Shown here one piece after another: positions 1 through 9,246 of a stretch of 64,000 bases of DNA; positions within the stretch are counted from its first letter, which is position 1; the number at the start of each line of letters is the position of its first letter. The DNA comes from Amaranthus tricolor (lineage: Eukaryota > Streptophyta > Magnoliopsida > Caryophyllales > Amaranthaceae), in assembly GCF_026212465.1 (NCBI RefSeq), contig NC_080053.1, positions 8,974,815-9,038,814 on the forward strand, given 5' to 3'. The position numbers were made by a program, and so were the translations under genes. The notes beneath the pieces were generated by a model. It searched no databases, was not told the origin of the DNA, and worked only from the letters and a program-made list of their open reading frames with translations.

Positions 1-284
1 AAGAGGCGTGCGTCGGTGCGTTCGTGTAAGCGGAAATTGCACCGGGTCCCGTCGGAAGTCCCCGCGGAAGCGCGCCCGGCATGGATGGCCTCTTGATTTC
101 CAAGTGTTGCGCGGATTTCTCAAATATTTTGTCGCTTTTTTGTTGCGAGTTCACCTGGCTTTTAAAGCCGGCGGACTCTTTTGTGAATCGGACAATACCG
201 GGAGGGTGAAAAACGGTATTTGGGAAGGAGAAGGCTCGAAATAGGGGTCTCGGCTGCGAATTTACGAGCTTTGGAATGCTCTGG

Positions 285-303
285 TTTTTTTTTTTTTTTT
301 TTT
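285..303 (+). repeat. Spacer T-tract (representative, 19 T)
   Basis: A pure T homopolymer lies between CTCTGG and GGGCGG, ending 43 bp before the 5S start. It recurs in every unit with 15 to 21 T and is the main source of unit-length variation. Tract length is shared by runs of neighbouring units, which makes it a marker of local amplification. Poly(dA:dT) tracts generally disfavour nucleosomes, so a role in keeping the 5S upstream flank open is possible, but this is inference. Confidence 0.9.
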
Positions 304-315
304 GGGCGGCATTGC

Positions 316-346
316 GCATGTAAACAAATTGCTACGGTGAATGAAC
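316..346 (+). promoter_or_regulatory. 5S upstream flank (representative): weak TATA-like element, C at -1
   Basis: Plant 5S genes (described in Arabidopsis) use a TATA-like element near -28, a GC dinucleotide near -12 and C at -1 besides the internal promoter. Here the -28 region reads CATGTAAACAAA, an AT-rich but non-canonical match. A CG step sits at -12/-11 and C is at -1 (position 346). The flank is the same in all units I read, except copy 2, where G at -27 is A (position 995) and gives CATATAAAC, closer to the canonical element. Confidence 0.6.
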
Positions 347-466
347 GGGTGCGATCATACCAGCACTAATGCACCGGATCCCATCAGAACTCCGCAGTTA
401 AGCGTGCTTGGGCGAGAGTAGTACTAGGATGGGTGACCTCCTGGGAAGTCCTCGTGTTGCACCCCT
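347..466 (+). rRNA. 5S rRNA gene, copy 1 (reference copy)
   Basis: Encodes 5S rRNA, a structural RNA of the large ribosomal subunit made by RNA polymerase III. The 120 bp gene begins GGGTGCGATC and ends TTGCACCCCT. Its ends pair as helix I (GGGTGC with GCACCC). The core matches the conserved plant 5S sequence, including CAGCACTAATGCACCGG and CCCATCAGAACTCCGCAG. By the usual numbering, the internal control region has box A at gene positions 50-64 (396-410), the intermediate element at 67-72 (413-418) and box C at 80-97 (426-443, GGATGGGTGACCTCC). These sites bind TFIIIA and TFIIIC. The start was set by helix I pairing and C at -1; the exact 3' end depends on termination in the T-run. This copy matches the window consensus. 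The next gene starts 675 bp on. Confidence 0.98.
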
Positions 467-487
467 TTTTCCCTCCTTTTTTTTTTT
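466..487 (+). terminator. Pol III terminator cluster (representative)
   Basis: The gene ends in CCCC followed by T5 (466-470), then CCCTCC, then a T11 run (477-487). RNA polymerase III terminates at runs of four or more T on the non-template strand, so the T5 is the likely primary stop and the T11 a backup. The arrangement recurs after all 95 genes. The second run is T11 in most units, T10 after 14 genes (starts 3722, 7777, 21961, 22631, 25333, 26003, 27344, 28018, 53327, 53997, 55339, 56010 among them) and T9 after the gene at 59370. Confidence 0.9.
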
Positions 488-571
488 AATTTTTCTTATC
501 TGTTTCCGCTGCACTTGAGCAGAAGGCATTTCAGTGGTTATCGTAGTATACTCCATGGAAGTAATTTTATT

Positions 572-584
572 TATAAAAATATAA
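572..584 (+). promoter_or_regulatory. TATA-like motif in spacer, about 105 bp past the 5S gene
   Basis: TATAAAAATATAA is present in every unit, downstream of the terminators and not at the 5S start. It resembles a TATA box on either strand. A role in spacer transcription is possible, but the motif may simply be AT-rich sequence; nothing else here supports a promoter. Confidence 0.25.
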
Positions 585-631
585 CTCGCAACCGGGTCCC
601 GACCTCGAATTTACGGGCACTCGAAAGATAG

Positions 632-649
632 GACCCGTCGAGGCGGGTC
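632..649. repeat. Inverted repeat GACCCG-N6-CGGGTC (representative)
   Basis: A perfect 6 bp inverted repeat with a 6-nt loop (TCGAGG) in the CG-dense part of the spacer, conserved in all units. It could form a small hairpin. It lacks a following T-run, so it is not a terminator. Confidence 0.6.
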
Positions 650-831
650 GATGCGCATACGAACGAATTGTCCGAAAGAGGCGTGCGTCGGTGCGTTCGT
701 GTAAGCGGAAATTGCACCGGGTCCCGTCGGAAGTCCCCGCGGAAGCGCGCCCGGCATGGATGGCCTCTTGATTTCCAAGTGTTGCGCGGATTTCTCAAAT
801 ATTTTGTCGCTTTTTTGTTGCGAGTTCACCT

Positions 832-844
832 GGCTTTTAAAGCC
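832..844. repeat. Inverted repeat GGCTTT-T-AAAGCC (representative)
   Basis: A near-palindrome with 6 bp arms around one central T, followed directly by GCCGGC. It recurs in each complete spacer and is absent from the deleted unit at 45531-45934. Function unknown. Confidence 0.55.
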
Positions 845-868
845 GGCGGACTCTTTTGTGAATCGGAC

Positions 869-895
869 AATACCGGGAGGGTGAAAAACGGTATT
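869..895. repeat. Inverted repeat AATACCG-N13-CGGTATT (representative)
   Basis: Perfect 7 bp arms with a 13-nt loop. The base after the right arm is T or C depending on the unit (TGGG on the left, mostly CGGG from 45 kb on). In two units (C to G at 55210 and 57896) the right arm is broken, so pairing is not strictly maintained. Confidence 0.55.
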
Positions 896-1021
896 TGGGA
901 AGGAGAAGGCTCGAAATAGGGGTCTCGGCTGCGAATTTACGAGCTTTGGAATGCTCTGGTTTTTTTTTTTTTTTTTTTGGGCGGCATTGCGCATATAAAC
1001 AAATTGCTACGGTGAATGAAC

Positions 1022-1141
1022 GGGTGCGATCATACCAGCACTAATGCACCGGATCCCATCAGAACTCCGCAGTTAAGCGTGCTTGGGCGAGAGTAGTACT
1101 AGGATGGGTGACCTCCTGGGAAGTCCTCGTGTTGCACCCCT
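1022..1141 (+). rRNA. 5S rRNA gene, copy 2
   Basis: Consensus gene. It is the only copy whose upstream flank reads CATATAAAC (A at 995) instead of CATGTAAAC. Upstream tract 19 T; 677 bp to the next gene start. Confidence 0.97.
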
Positions 1142-1698
1142 TTTTCCCTCCTTTTTTTTTTTAATTTTTCTTATCTGTTTCCGCTGCACTTGAGCAGAAG
1201 GCATTTCAGTGGTTATCGTAGTATACTCCATGGAAGTAATTTTATTTATAAAAATATAACTCGCAACCGGGTCCCGACCTCGAATTTACGGGCACTCGAA
1301 AGATAGGACCCGTCGAGGCGGGTCGATGCGCATACGAACGAATTGTCCGAAAGAGGCGTGCGTCGGTGCGTTCGTGTAAGCGGAAATTGCACCGGGTCCC
1401 GTCGGAAGTCCCCGCGGAAGCGCGCCCGGCATGGATGGCCTCTTGATTTCCAAGTGTTGCGCGGATTTCTCAAATATTTTGTCGCTTTTTTGTTGCGAGT
1501 TCACCTGGCTTTTAAAGCCGGCGGACTCTTTTGTGAATCGGACAATACCGGGAGGGTGAAAAACGGTATTTGGGAAGGAGAAGGCTCGAAATAGGGGTCT
1601 CGGCTGCGAATTTACGAGCTTTGGAATGCTCTGGTTTTTTTTTTTTTTTTTTTTTGGGCGGCATTGCGCATGTAAACAAATTGCTACGGTGAATGAAC

Positions 1699-1818
1699 GT
1701 GTGCGATCATACCAGCACTAATGCACCGGATCCCATCAGAACTCCGCAGTTAAGCGTGCTTGGGCGAGAGTAGTACTAGGATGGGTGACCTCCTGGGAAG
1801 TCCTCGTGTTGCACCCCT
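1699..1818 (+). rRNA. 5S rRNA gene, copy 3 (G2T variant)
   Basis: Gene position 2 is T (GTGTGCGATC), which replaces the G2-C117 pair of helix I with a mismatch; the rest is consensus. Upstream tract 21 T; 672 bp to the next start. Confidence 0.95.
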
Positions 1819-2370
1819 TTTTCCCTCCTTTTTTTTTTTAATTTTTCTTATCTGTTTCCGCTGCACTTGAGCAGAAGGCATTTCAGTGGTTATCGTAGTA
1901 TACTCCATGGAAGTAATTTTATTTATAAAAATATAACTCGCAACCGGGTCCCGACCTCGAATTTACGGGCACTCGAAAGATAGGACCCGTCGAGGCGGGT
2001 CGATGCGCATACGAACGAATTGTCCGAAAGAGGCGTGCGTCGGTGCGTTCGTGTAAGCGGAAATTGCACCGGGTCCCGTCGGAAGTCCCCGCGGAAGCGC
2101 GCCCGGCATGGATGGCCTCTTGATTTCCAAGTGTTGCGCGGATTTCTCAAATATTTTGTCGCTTTTTTGTTGCGAGTTCACCTGGCTTTTAAAGCCGGCG
2201 GACTCTTTTGTGAATCGGACAATACCGGGAGGGTGAAAAACGGTATTTGGGAAGGAGAAGGCTCGAAATAGGGGTCTCGGCTGCGAATTTACGAGCTTTG
2301 GAATGCTCTGGTTTTTTTTTTTTTTTTGGGCGGCATTGCGCATGTAAACAAATTGCTACGGTGAATGAAC

Positions 2371-2490
2371 GGGTGCGATCATACCAGCACTAATGCACCG
2401 GATCCCATCAGAACTCCGCAGTTAAGCGTGCTTGGGCGAGAGTAGTACTAGGATGGGTGACCTCCTGGGAAGTCCTCGTGTTGCACCCCT
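2371..2490 (+). rRNA. 5S rRNA gene, copy 4
   Basis: Consensus gene. Upstream tract is only 16 T, unlike neighbours at 19-21. The spacer after it has a private T to C change at 2816 (GGATCTCTC). 675 bp to the next start. Confidence 0.97.
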
Positions 2491-3045
2491 TTTTCCCTCC
2501 TTTTTTTTTTTAATTTTTCTTATCTGTTTCCGCTGCACTTGAGCAGAAGGCATTTCAGTGGTTATCGTAGTATACTCCATGGAAGTAATTTTATTTATAA
2601 AAATATAACTCGCAACCGGGTCCCGACCTCGAATTTACGGGCACTCGAAAGATAGGACCCGTCGAGGCGGGTCGATGCGCATACGAACGAATTGTCCGAA
2701 AGAGGCGTGCGTCGGTGCGTTCGTGTAAGCGGAAATTGCACCGGGTCCCGTCGGAAGTCCCCGCGGAAGCGCGCCCGGCATGGATGGCCTCTTGATTTCC
2801 AAGTGTTGCGCGGATCTCTCAAATATTTTGTCGCTTTTTTGTTGCGAGTTCACCTGGCTTTTAAAGCCGGCGGACTCTTTTGTGAATCGGACAATACCGG
2901 GAGGGTGAAAAACGGTATTTGGGAAGGAGAAGGCTCGAAATAGGGGTCTCGGCTGCGAATTTACGAGCTTTGGAATGCTCTGGTTTTTTTTTTTTTTTTT
3001 TTGGGCGGCATTGCGCATGTAAACAAATTGCTACGGTGAATGAAC

Positions 3046-3165
3046 GGGTGCGATCATACCAGCACTAATGCACCGGATCCCATCAGAACTCCGCAGTTAA
3101 GCGTGCTTGGGCGAGAGTAGTACTAGGATGGGTGACCTCCTGGGAAGTCCTCGTGTTGCACCCCT
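3046..3165 (+). rRNA. 5S rRNA gene, copy 5
   Basis: Consensus gene; upstream tract 19 T; 676 bp to the next start. Confidence 0.97.
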
Positions 3166-3721
3166 TTTTCCCTCCTTTTTTTTTTTAATTTTTCTTATCT
3201 GTTTCCGCTGCACTTGAGCAGAAGGCATTTCAGTGGTTATCGTAGTATACTCCATGGAAGTAATTTTATTTATAAAAATATAACTCGCAACCGGGTCCCG
3301 ACCTCGAATTTACGGGCACTCGAAAGATAGGACCCGTCGAGGCGGGTCGATGCGCATACGAACGAATTGTCCGAAAGAGGCGTGCGTCGGTGCGTTCGTG
3401 TAAGCGGAAATTGCACCGGGTCCCGTCGGAAGTCCCCGCGGAAGCGCGCCCGGCATGGATGGCCTCTTGATTTCCAAGTGTTGCGCGGATTTCTCAAATA
3501 TTTTGTCGCTTTTTTGTTGCGAGTTCACCTGGCTTTTAAAGCCGGCGGACTCTTTTGTGAATCGGACAATACCGGGAGGGTGAAAAACGGTATTTGGGAA
3601 GGAGAAGGCTCGAAATAGGGGTCTCGGCTGCGAATTTACGAGCTTTGGAATGCTCTGGTTTTTTTTTTTTTTTTTTTTGGGCGGCATTGCGCATGTAAAC
3701 AAATTGCTACGGTGAATGAAC

Positions 3722-3841
3722 GTGTGCGATCATACCAGCACTAATGCACCGGATCCCATCAGAACTCCGCAGTTAAGCGTGCTTGGGCGAGAGTAGTACT
3801 AGGATGGGTGACCTCCTGGGAAGTCCTCGTGTTGCACCCCT
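3722..3841 (+). rRNA. 5S rRNA gene, copy 6 (G2T variant)
   Basis: G2T helix I variant, followed by a T10 instead of T11 run. First unit of higher-order block A. Upstream tract 20 T; 675 bp to the next start. Confidence 0.95.
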
Positions 3842-4396
3842 TTTTCCCTCCTTTTTTTTTTAATTTTTCTTATCTGTTTCCGCTGCACTTGAGCAGAAGG
3901 CATTTCAGTGGTTATCGTAGTATACTCCATGGAAGTAATTTTATTTATAAAAATATAACTCGCAACCGGGTCCCGACCTCGAATTTACGGGCACTCGAAA
4001 GATAGGACCCGTCGAGGCGGGTCGATGCGCATACGAACGAATTGTCCGAAAGAGGCGTGCGTCGGTGCGTTCGTGTAAGCGGAAATTGCACCGGGTCCCG
4101 TCGGAAGTCCCCGCGGAAGCGCGCCCGGCATGGATGGCCTCTTGATTTCCAAGTGTTGCGCGGATTTCTCAAATATTTTGTCGCTTTTTTGTTGCGAGTT
4201 CACCTGGCTTTTAAAGCCGGCGGACTCTTTTGTGAATCGGACAATACCGGGAGGGTGAAAAACGGTATTTGGGAAGGAGAAGGCTCGAAATAGGGGTCTC
4301 GGCTGCGAATTTACGAGCTTTGGAATGCTCTGGTTTTTTTTTTTTTTTTTTTTGGGCGGCATTGCGCATGTAAACAAATTGCTACGGTGAATGAAC

Positions 4397-4516
4397 GGGT
4401 GCGATCATACCAGCACTAATGCACCGGATCCCATCAGAACTCCGCAGTTAAGCGTGCTTGGGCGAGAGTAGTACTAGGATGGGTGACCTCCTGGGAAGTC
4501 CTCGTGTTGCACCCCT
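4397..4516 (+). rRNA. 5S rRNA gene, copy 7
   Basis: Consensus gene, block A unit 2; upstream tract 20 T; 676 bp to the next start. Confidence 0.97.
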
Positions 4517-5072
4517 TTTTCCCTCCTTTTTTTTTTTAATTTTTCTTATCTGTTTCCGCTGCACTTGAGCAGAAGGCATTTCAGTGGTTATCGTAGTATA
4601 CTCCATGGAAGTAATTTTATTTATAAAAATATAACTCGCAACCGGGTCCCGACCTCGAATTTACGGGCACTCGAAAGATAGGACCCGTCGAGGCGGGTCG
4701 ATGCGCATACGAACGAATTGTCCGAAAGAGGCGTGCGTCGGTGCGTTCGTGTAAGCGGAAATTGCACCGGGTCCCGTCGGAAGTCCCCGCGGAAGCGCGC
4801 CCGGCATGGATGGCCTCTTGATTTCCAAGTGTTGCGCGGATTTCTCAAATATTTTGTCGCTTTTTTGTTGCGAGTTCACCTGGCTTTTAAAGCCGGCGGA
4901 CTCTTTTGTGAATCGGACAATACCGGGAGGGTGAAAAACGGTATTTGGGAAGGAGAAGGCTCGAAATAGGGGTCTCGGCTGCGAATTTACGAGCTTTGGA
5001 ATGCTCTGGTTTTTTTTTTTTTTTTTTTTGGGCGGCATTGCGCATGTAAACAAATTGCTACGGTGAATGAAC

Positions 5073-5192
5073 GTGTGCGATCATACCAGCACTAATGCAC
5101 CGGATCCCATCAGAACTCCGCAGTTAAGCGTGCTTGGGCGAGAGTAGTACTAGGATGGGTGACCTCCTGGGAAGTCCTCGTGTTGCACCCCT
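5073..5192 (+). rRNA. 5S rRNA gene, copy 8 (G2T variant)
   Basis: G2T variant, block A unit 3. Its spacer has G to A at 5471 (GGAAACGCG). Upstream tract 20 T; 676 bp to the next start. Confidence 0.95.
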
Positions 5193-5748
5193 TTTTCCCT
5201 CCTTTTTTTTTTTAATTTTTCTTATCTGTTTCCGCTGCACTTGAGCAGAAGGCATTTCAGTGGTTATCGTAGTATACTCCATGGAAGTAATTTTATTTAT
5301 AAAAATATAACTCGCAACCGGGTCCCGACCTCGAATTTACGGGCACTCGAAAGATAGGACCCGTCGAGGCGGGTCGATGCGCATACGAACGAATTGTCCG
5401 AAAGAGGCGTGCGTCGGTGCGTTCGTGTAAGCGGAAATTGCACCGGGTCCCGTCGGAAGTCCCCGCGGAAACGCGCCCGGCATGGATGGCCTCTTGATTT
5501 CCAAGTGTTGCGCGGATTTCTCAAATATTTTGTCGCTTTTTTGTTGCGAGTTCACCTGGCTTTTAAAGCCGGCGGACTCTTTTGTGAATCGGACAATACC
5601 GGGAGGGTGAAAAACGGTATTTGGGAAGGAGAAGGCTCGAAATAGGGGTCTCGGCTGCGAATTTACGAGCTTTGGAATGCTCTGGTTTTTTTTTTTTTTT
5701 TTTTTGGGCGGCATTGCGCATGTAAACAAATTGCTACGGTGAATGAAC

Positions 5749-5868
5749 GGGTGCGATCATACCAGCACTAATGCACCGGATCCCATCAGAACTCCGCAGT
5801 TAAGCGTGCTTGGGCGAGAGTAGTACTAGGATGGGTGACCTCCTGGGAAGTCCTCGTGTTGCACCCCT
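5749..5868 (+). rRNA. 5S rRNA gene, copy 9
   Basis: Consensus gene, block A unit 4; upstream tract 20 T; period 676. Confidence 0.97.
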
Positions 5869-6424
5869 TTTTCCCTCCTTTTTTTTTTTAATTTTTCTTA
5901 TCTGTTTCCGCTGCACTTGAGCAGAAGGCATTTCAGTGGTTATCGTAGTATACTCCATGGAAGTAATTTTATTTATAAAAATATAACTCGCAACCGGGTC
6001 CCGACCTCGAATTTACGGGCACTCGAAAGATAGGACCCGTCGAGGCGGGTCGATGCGCATACGAACGAATTGTCCGAAAGAGGCGTGCGTCGGTGCGTTC
6101 GTGTAAGCGGAAATTGCACCGGGTCCCGTCGGAAGTCCCCGCGGAAGCGCGCCCGGCATGGATGGCCTCTTGATTTCCAAGTGTTGCGCGGATTTCTCAA
6201 ATATTTTGTCGCTTTTTTGTTGCGAGTTCACCTGGCTTTTAAAGCCGGCGGACTCTTTTGTGAATCGGACAATACCGGGAGGGTGAAAAACGGTATTTGG
6301 GAAGGAGAAGGCTCGAAATAGGGGTCTCGGCTGCGAATTTACGAGCTTTGGAATGCTCTGGTTTTTTTTTTTTTTTTTTTTGGGCGGCATTGCGCATGTA
6401 AACAAATTGCTACGGTGAATGAAC

Positions 6425-6544
6425 GGGTGCGATCATACCAGCACTAATGCACCGGATCCCATCAGAACTCCGCAGTTAAGCGTGCTTGGGCGAGAGTAGT
6501 ACTAGGATGGGTGACCTCCTGGGAAGTCCTCGTGTTGCACCCCT
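6425..6544 (+). rRNA. 5S rRNA gene, copy 10
   Basis: Consensus gene, block A unit 5. The following spacer carries the GTC to AAA triple change at 6765-6767. Upstream tract 20 T; period 676. Confidence 0.97.
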
Positions 6545-7100
6545 TTTTCCCTCCTTTTTTTTTTTAATTTTTCTTATCTGTTTCCGCTGCACTTGAGCAG
6601 AAGGCATTTCAGTGGTTATCGTAGTATACTCCATGGAAGTAATTTTATTTATAAAAATATAACTCGCAACCGGGTCCCGACCTCGAATTTACGGGCACTC
6701 GAAAGATAGGACCCGTCGAGGCGGGTCGATGCGCATACGAACGAATTGTCCGAAAGAGGCGTGCAAAGGTGCGTTCGTGTAAGCGGAAATTGCACCGGGT
6801 CCCGTCGGAAGTCCCCGCGGAAGCGCGCCCGGCATGGATGGCCTCTTGATTTCCAAGTGTTGCGCGGATTTCTCAAATATTTTGTCGCTTTTTTGTTGCG
6901 AGTTCACCTGGCTTTTAAAGCCGGCGGACTCTTTTGTGAATCGGACAATACCGGGAGGGTGAAAAACGGTATTTGGGAAGGAGAAGGCTCGAAATAGGGG
7001 TCTCGGCTGCGAATTTACGAGCTTTGGAATGCTCTGGTTTTTTTTTTTTTTTTTTTTGGGCGGCATTGCGCATGTAAACAAATTGCTACGGTGAATGAAC

Positions 7101-7220
7101 GGGTGCGATCATACCAGCACTAATGCACCGGATCCCATCAGAACTCCGCAGTTAAGCGTGCTTGGGCGAGAGTAGTACTAGGATGGGTGACCTCCTGGGA
7201 AGTCCTCGTGTTGCACCCCT
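7101..7220 (+). rRNA. 5S rRNA gene, copy 11
   Basis: Consensus gene, block A unit 6; upstream tract 20 T; period 676. Confidence 0.97.
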
Positions 7221-7776
7221 TTTTCCCTCCTTTTTTTTTTTAATTTTTCTTATCTGTTTCCGCTGCACTTGAGCAGAAGGCATTTCAGTGGTTATCGTAG
7301 TATACTCCATGGAAGTAATTTTATTTATAAAAATATAACTCGCAACCGGGTCCCGACCTCGAATTTACGGGCACTCGAAAGATAGGACCCGTCGAGGCGG
7401 GTCGATGCGCATACGAACGAATTGTCCGAAAGAGGCGTGCGTCGGTGCGTTCGTGTAAGCGGAAATTGCACCGGGTCCCGTCGGAAGTCCCCGCGGAAGC
7501 GCGCCCGGCATGGATGGCCTCTTGATTTCCAAGTGTTGCGCGGATTTCTCAAATATTTTGTCGCTTTTTTGTTGCGAGTTCACCTGGCTTTTAAAGCCGG
7601 CGGACTCTTTTGTGAATCGGACAATACCGGGAGGGTGAAAAACGGTATTTGGGAAGGAGAAGGCTCGAAATAGGGGTCTCGGCTGCGAATTTACGAGCTT
7701 TGGAATGCTCTGGTTTTTTTTTTTTTTTTTTTTGGGCGGCATTGCGCATGTAAACAAATTGCTACGGTGAATGAAC

Positions 7777-7896
7777 GTGTGCGATCATACCAGCACTAAT
7801 GCACCGGATCCCATCAGAACTCCGCAGTTAAGCGTGCTTGGGCGAGAGTAGTACTAGGATGGGTGACCTCCTGGGAAGTCCTCGTGTTGCACCCCT
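7777..7896 (+). rRNA. 5S rRNA gene, copy 12 (G2T variant)
   Basis: G2T variant with a T10 downstream run; block B counterpart of copy 6. Upstream tract 20 T; period 674. Confidence 0.95.
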
Positions 7897-8450
7897 TTTT
7901 CCCTCCTTTTTTTTTTAATTTTTCTTATCTGTTTCCGCTGCACTTGAGCAGAAGGCATTTCAGTGGTTATCGTAGTATACTCCATGGAAGTAATTTTATT
8001 TATAAAAATATAACTCGCAACCGGGTCCCGACCTCGAATTTACGGGCACTCGAAAGATAGGACCCGTCGAGGCGGGTCGATGCGCATACGAACGAATTGT
8101 CCGAAAGAGGCGTGCGTCGGTGCGTTCGTGTAAGCGGAAATTGCACCGGGTCCCGTCGGAAGTCCCCGCGGAAGCGCGCCCGGCATGGATGGCCTCTTGA
8201 TTTCCAAGTGTTGCGCGGATTTCTCAAATATTTTGTCGCTTTTTTGTTGCGAGTTCACCTGGCTTTTAAAGCCGGCGGACTCTTTTGTGAATCGGACAAT
8301 ACCGGGAGGGTGAAAAACGGTATTTGGGAAGGAGAAGGCTCGAAATAGGGGTCTCGGCTGCGAATTTACGAGCTTTGGAATGCTCTGGTTTTTTTTTTTT
8401 TTTTTTTGGGCGGCATTGCGCATGTAAACAAATTGCTACGGTGAATGAAC

Positions 8451-8570
8451 GGGTGCGATCATACCAGCACTAATGCACCGGATCCCATCAGAACTCCGCA
8501 GTTAAGCGTGCTTGGGCGAGAGTAGTACTAGGATGGGTGACCTCCTGGGAAGTCCTCGTGTTGCACCCCT
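8451..8570 (+). rRNA. 5S rRNA gene, copy 13
   Basis: Consensus gene, block B unit 2; upstream tract 19 T; period 676. Confidence 0.97.
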
Positions 8571-9126
8571 TTTTCCCTCCTTTTTTTTTTTAATTTTTCT
8601 TATCTGTTTCCGCTGCACTTGAGCAGAAGGCATTTCAGTGGTTATCGTAGTATACTCCATGGAAGTAATTTTATTTATAAAAATATAACTCGCAACCGGG
8701 TCCCGACCTCGAATTTACGGGCACTCGAAAGATAGGACCCGTCGAGGCGGGTCGATGCGCATACGAACGAATTGTCCGAAAGAGGCGTGCGTCGGTGCGT
8801 TCGTGTAAGCGGAAATTGCACCGGGTCCCGTCGGAAGTCCCCGCGGAAGCGCGCCCGGCATGGATGGCCTCTTGATTTCCAAGTGTTGCGCGGATTTCTC
8901 AAATATTTTGTCGCTTTTTTGTTGCGAGTTCACCTGGCTTTTAAAGCCGGCGGACTCTTTTGTGAATCGGACAATACCGGGAGGGTGAAAAACGGTATTT
9001 GGGAAGGAGAAGGCTCGAAATAGGGGTCTCGGCTGCGAATTTACGAGCTTTGGAATGCTCTGGTTTTTTTTTTTTTTTTTTTTGGGCGGCATTGCGCATG
9101 TAAACAAATTGCTACGGTGAATGAAC

Positions 9127-9246
9127 GTGTGCGATCATACCAGCACTAATGCACCGGATCCCATCAGAACTCCGCAGTTAAGCGTGCTTGGGCGAGAGTA
9201 GTACTAGGATGGGTGACCTCCTGGGAAGTCCTCGTGTTGCACCCCT
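9127..9246 (+). rRNA. 5S rRNA gene, copy 14 (G2T variant)
   Basis: G2T variant, counterpart of copy 8, with the same spacer G to A change at 9525. Upstream tract 20 T; period 676. Confidence 0.95.

Larger units (their letters stand above)
1..346 (+). repeat. Partial intergenic spacer at left edge
   Basis: This is the 3' part of a spacer whose 5S gene lies outside the window. It starts in the CG-dense block (AAGAGGCGTGCG) and runs through the inverted repeats and a 19-T tract to the base before copy 1. It contains no gene; the open frame from about position 8 is a spacer translation repeated in every unit. Confidence 0.95.
467..1021 (+). repeat. Intergenic spacer (representative complete copy)
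   Basis: First complete IGS, 555 bp, typical of all others in the window. In order: terminator T-runs; AATTTTTCTTATCTG and an AT-rich part with a TATA-like motif (572-584); a CG-dense block (about 585-775) with an inverted repeat at 632-649; a middle part with inverted repeats at 832-844 and 869-895; a 19-T tract; and the 43 bp upstream flank of the next gene. The 11-mer ACCGGGTCCCG occurs twice (591-601, 716-726), and CGAATTTACG occurs twice (606-615, 932-941). No coding gene is supported. Confidence 0.93.
3722..7776 (+). repeat. Higher-order repeat, copy A (six units, 4055 bp)
   Basis: Six consecutive units carry an ordered set of variants: G2T with a T10 run (3722), consensus (4397), G2T (5073), a spacer G to A at 5471, consensus units, and a spacer GTC to AAA change at 6765-6767. 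The same order recurs in the next 4.05 kb at offset 4054-4055. This indicates a block duplication of six 5S units. The exact left boundary cannot be set because flanking units are consensus. Confidence 0.88.

Noticed and set aside
632..649. Rho-independent type terminator at the GACCCG inverted repeat
   Set aside because: No T-run follows the hairpin, the setting is eukaryotic pol III, and the true terminators are the T-runs directly after the gene.
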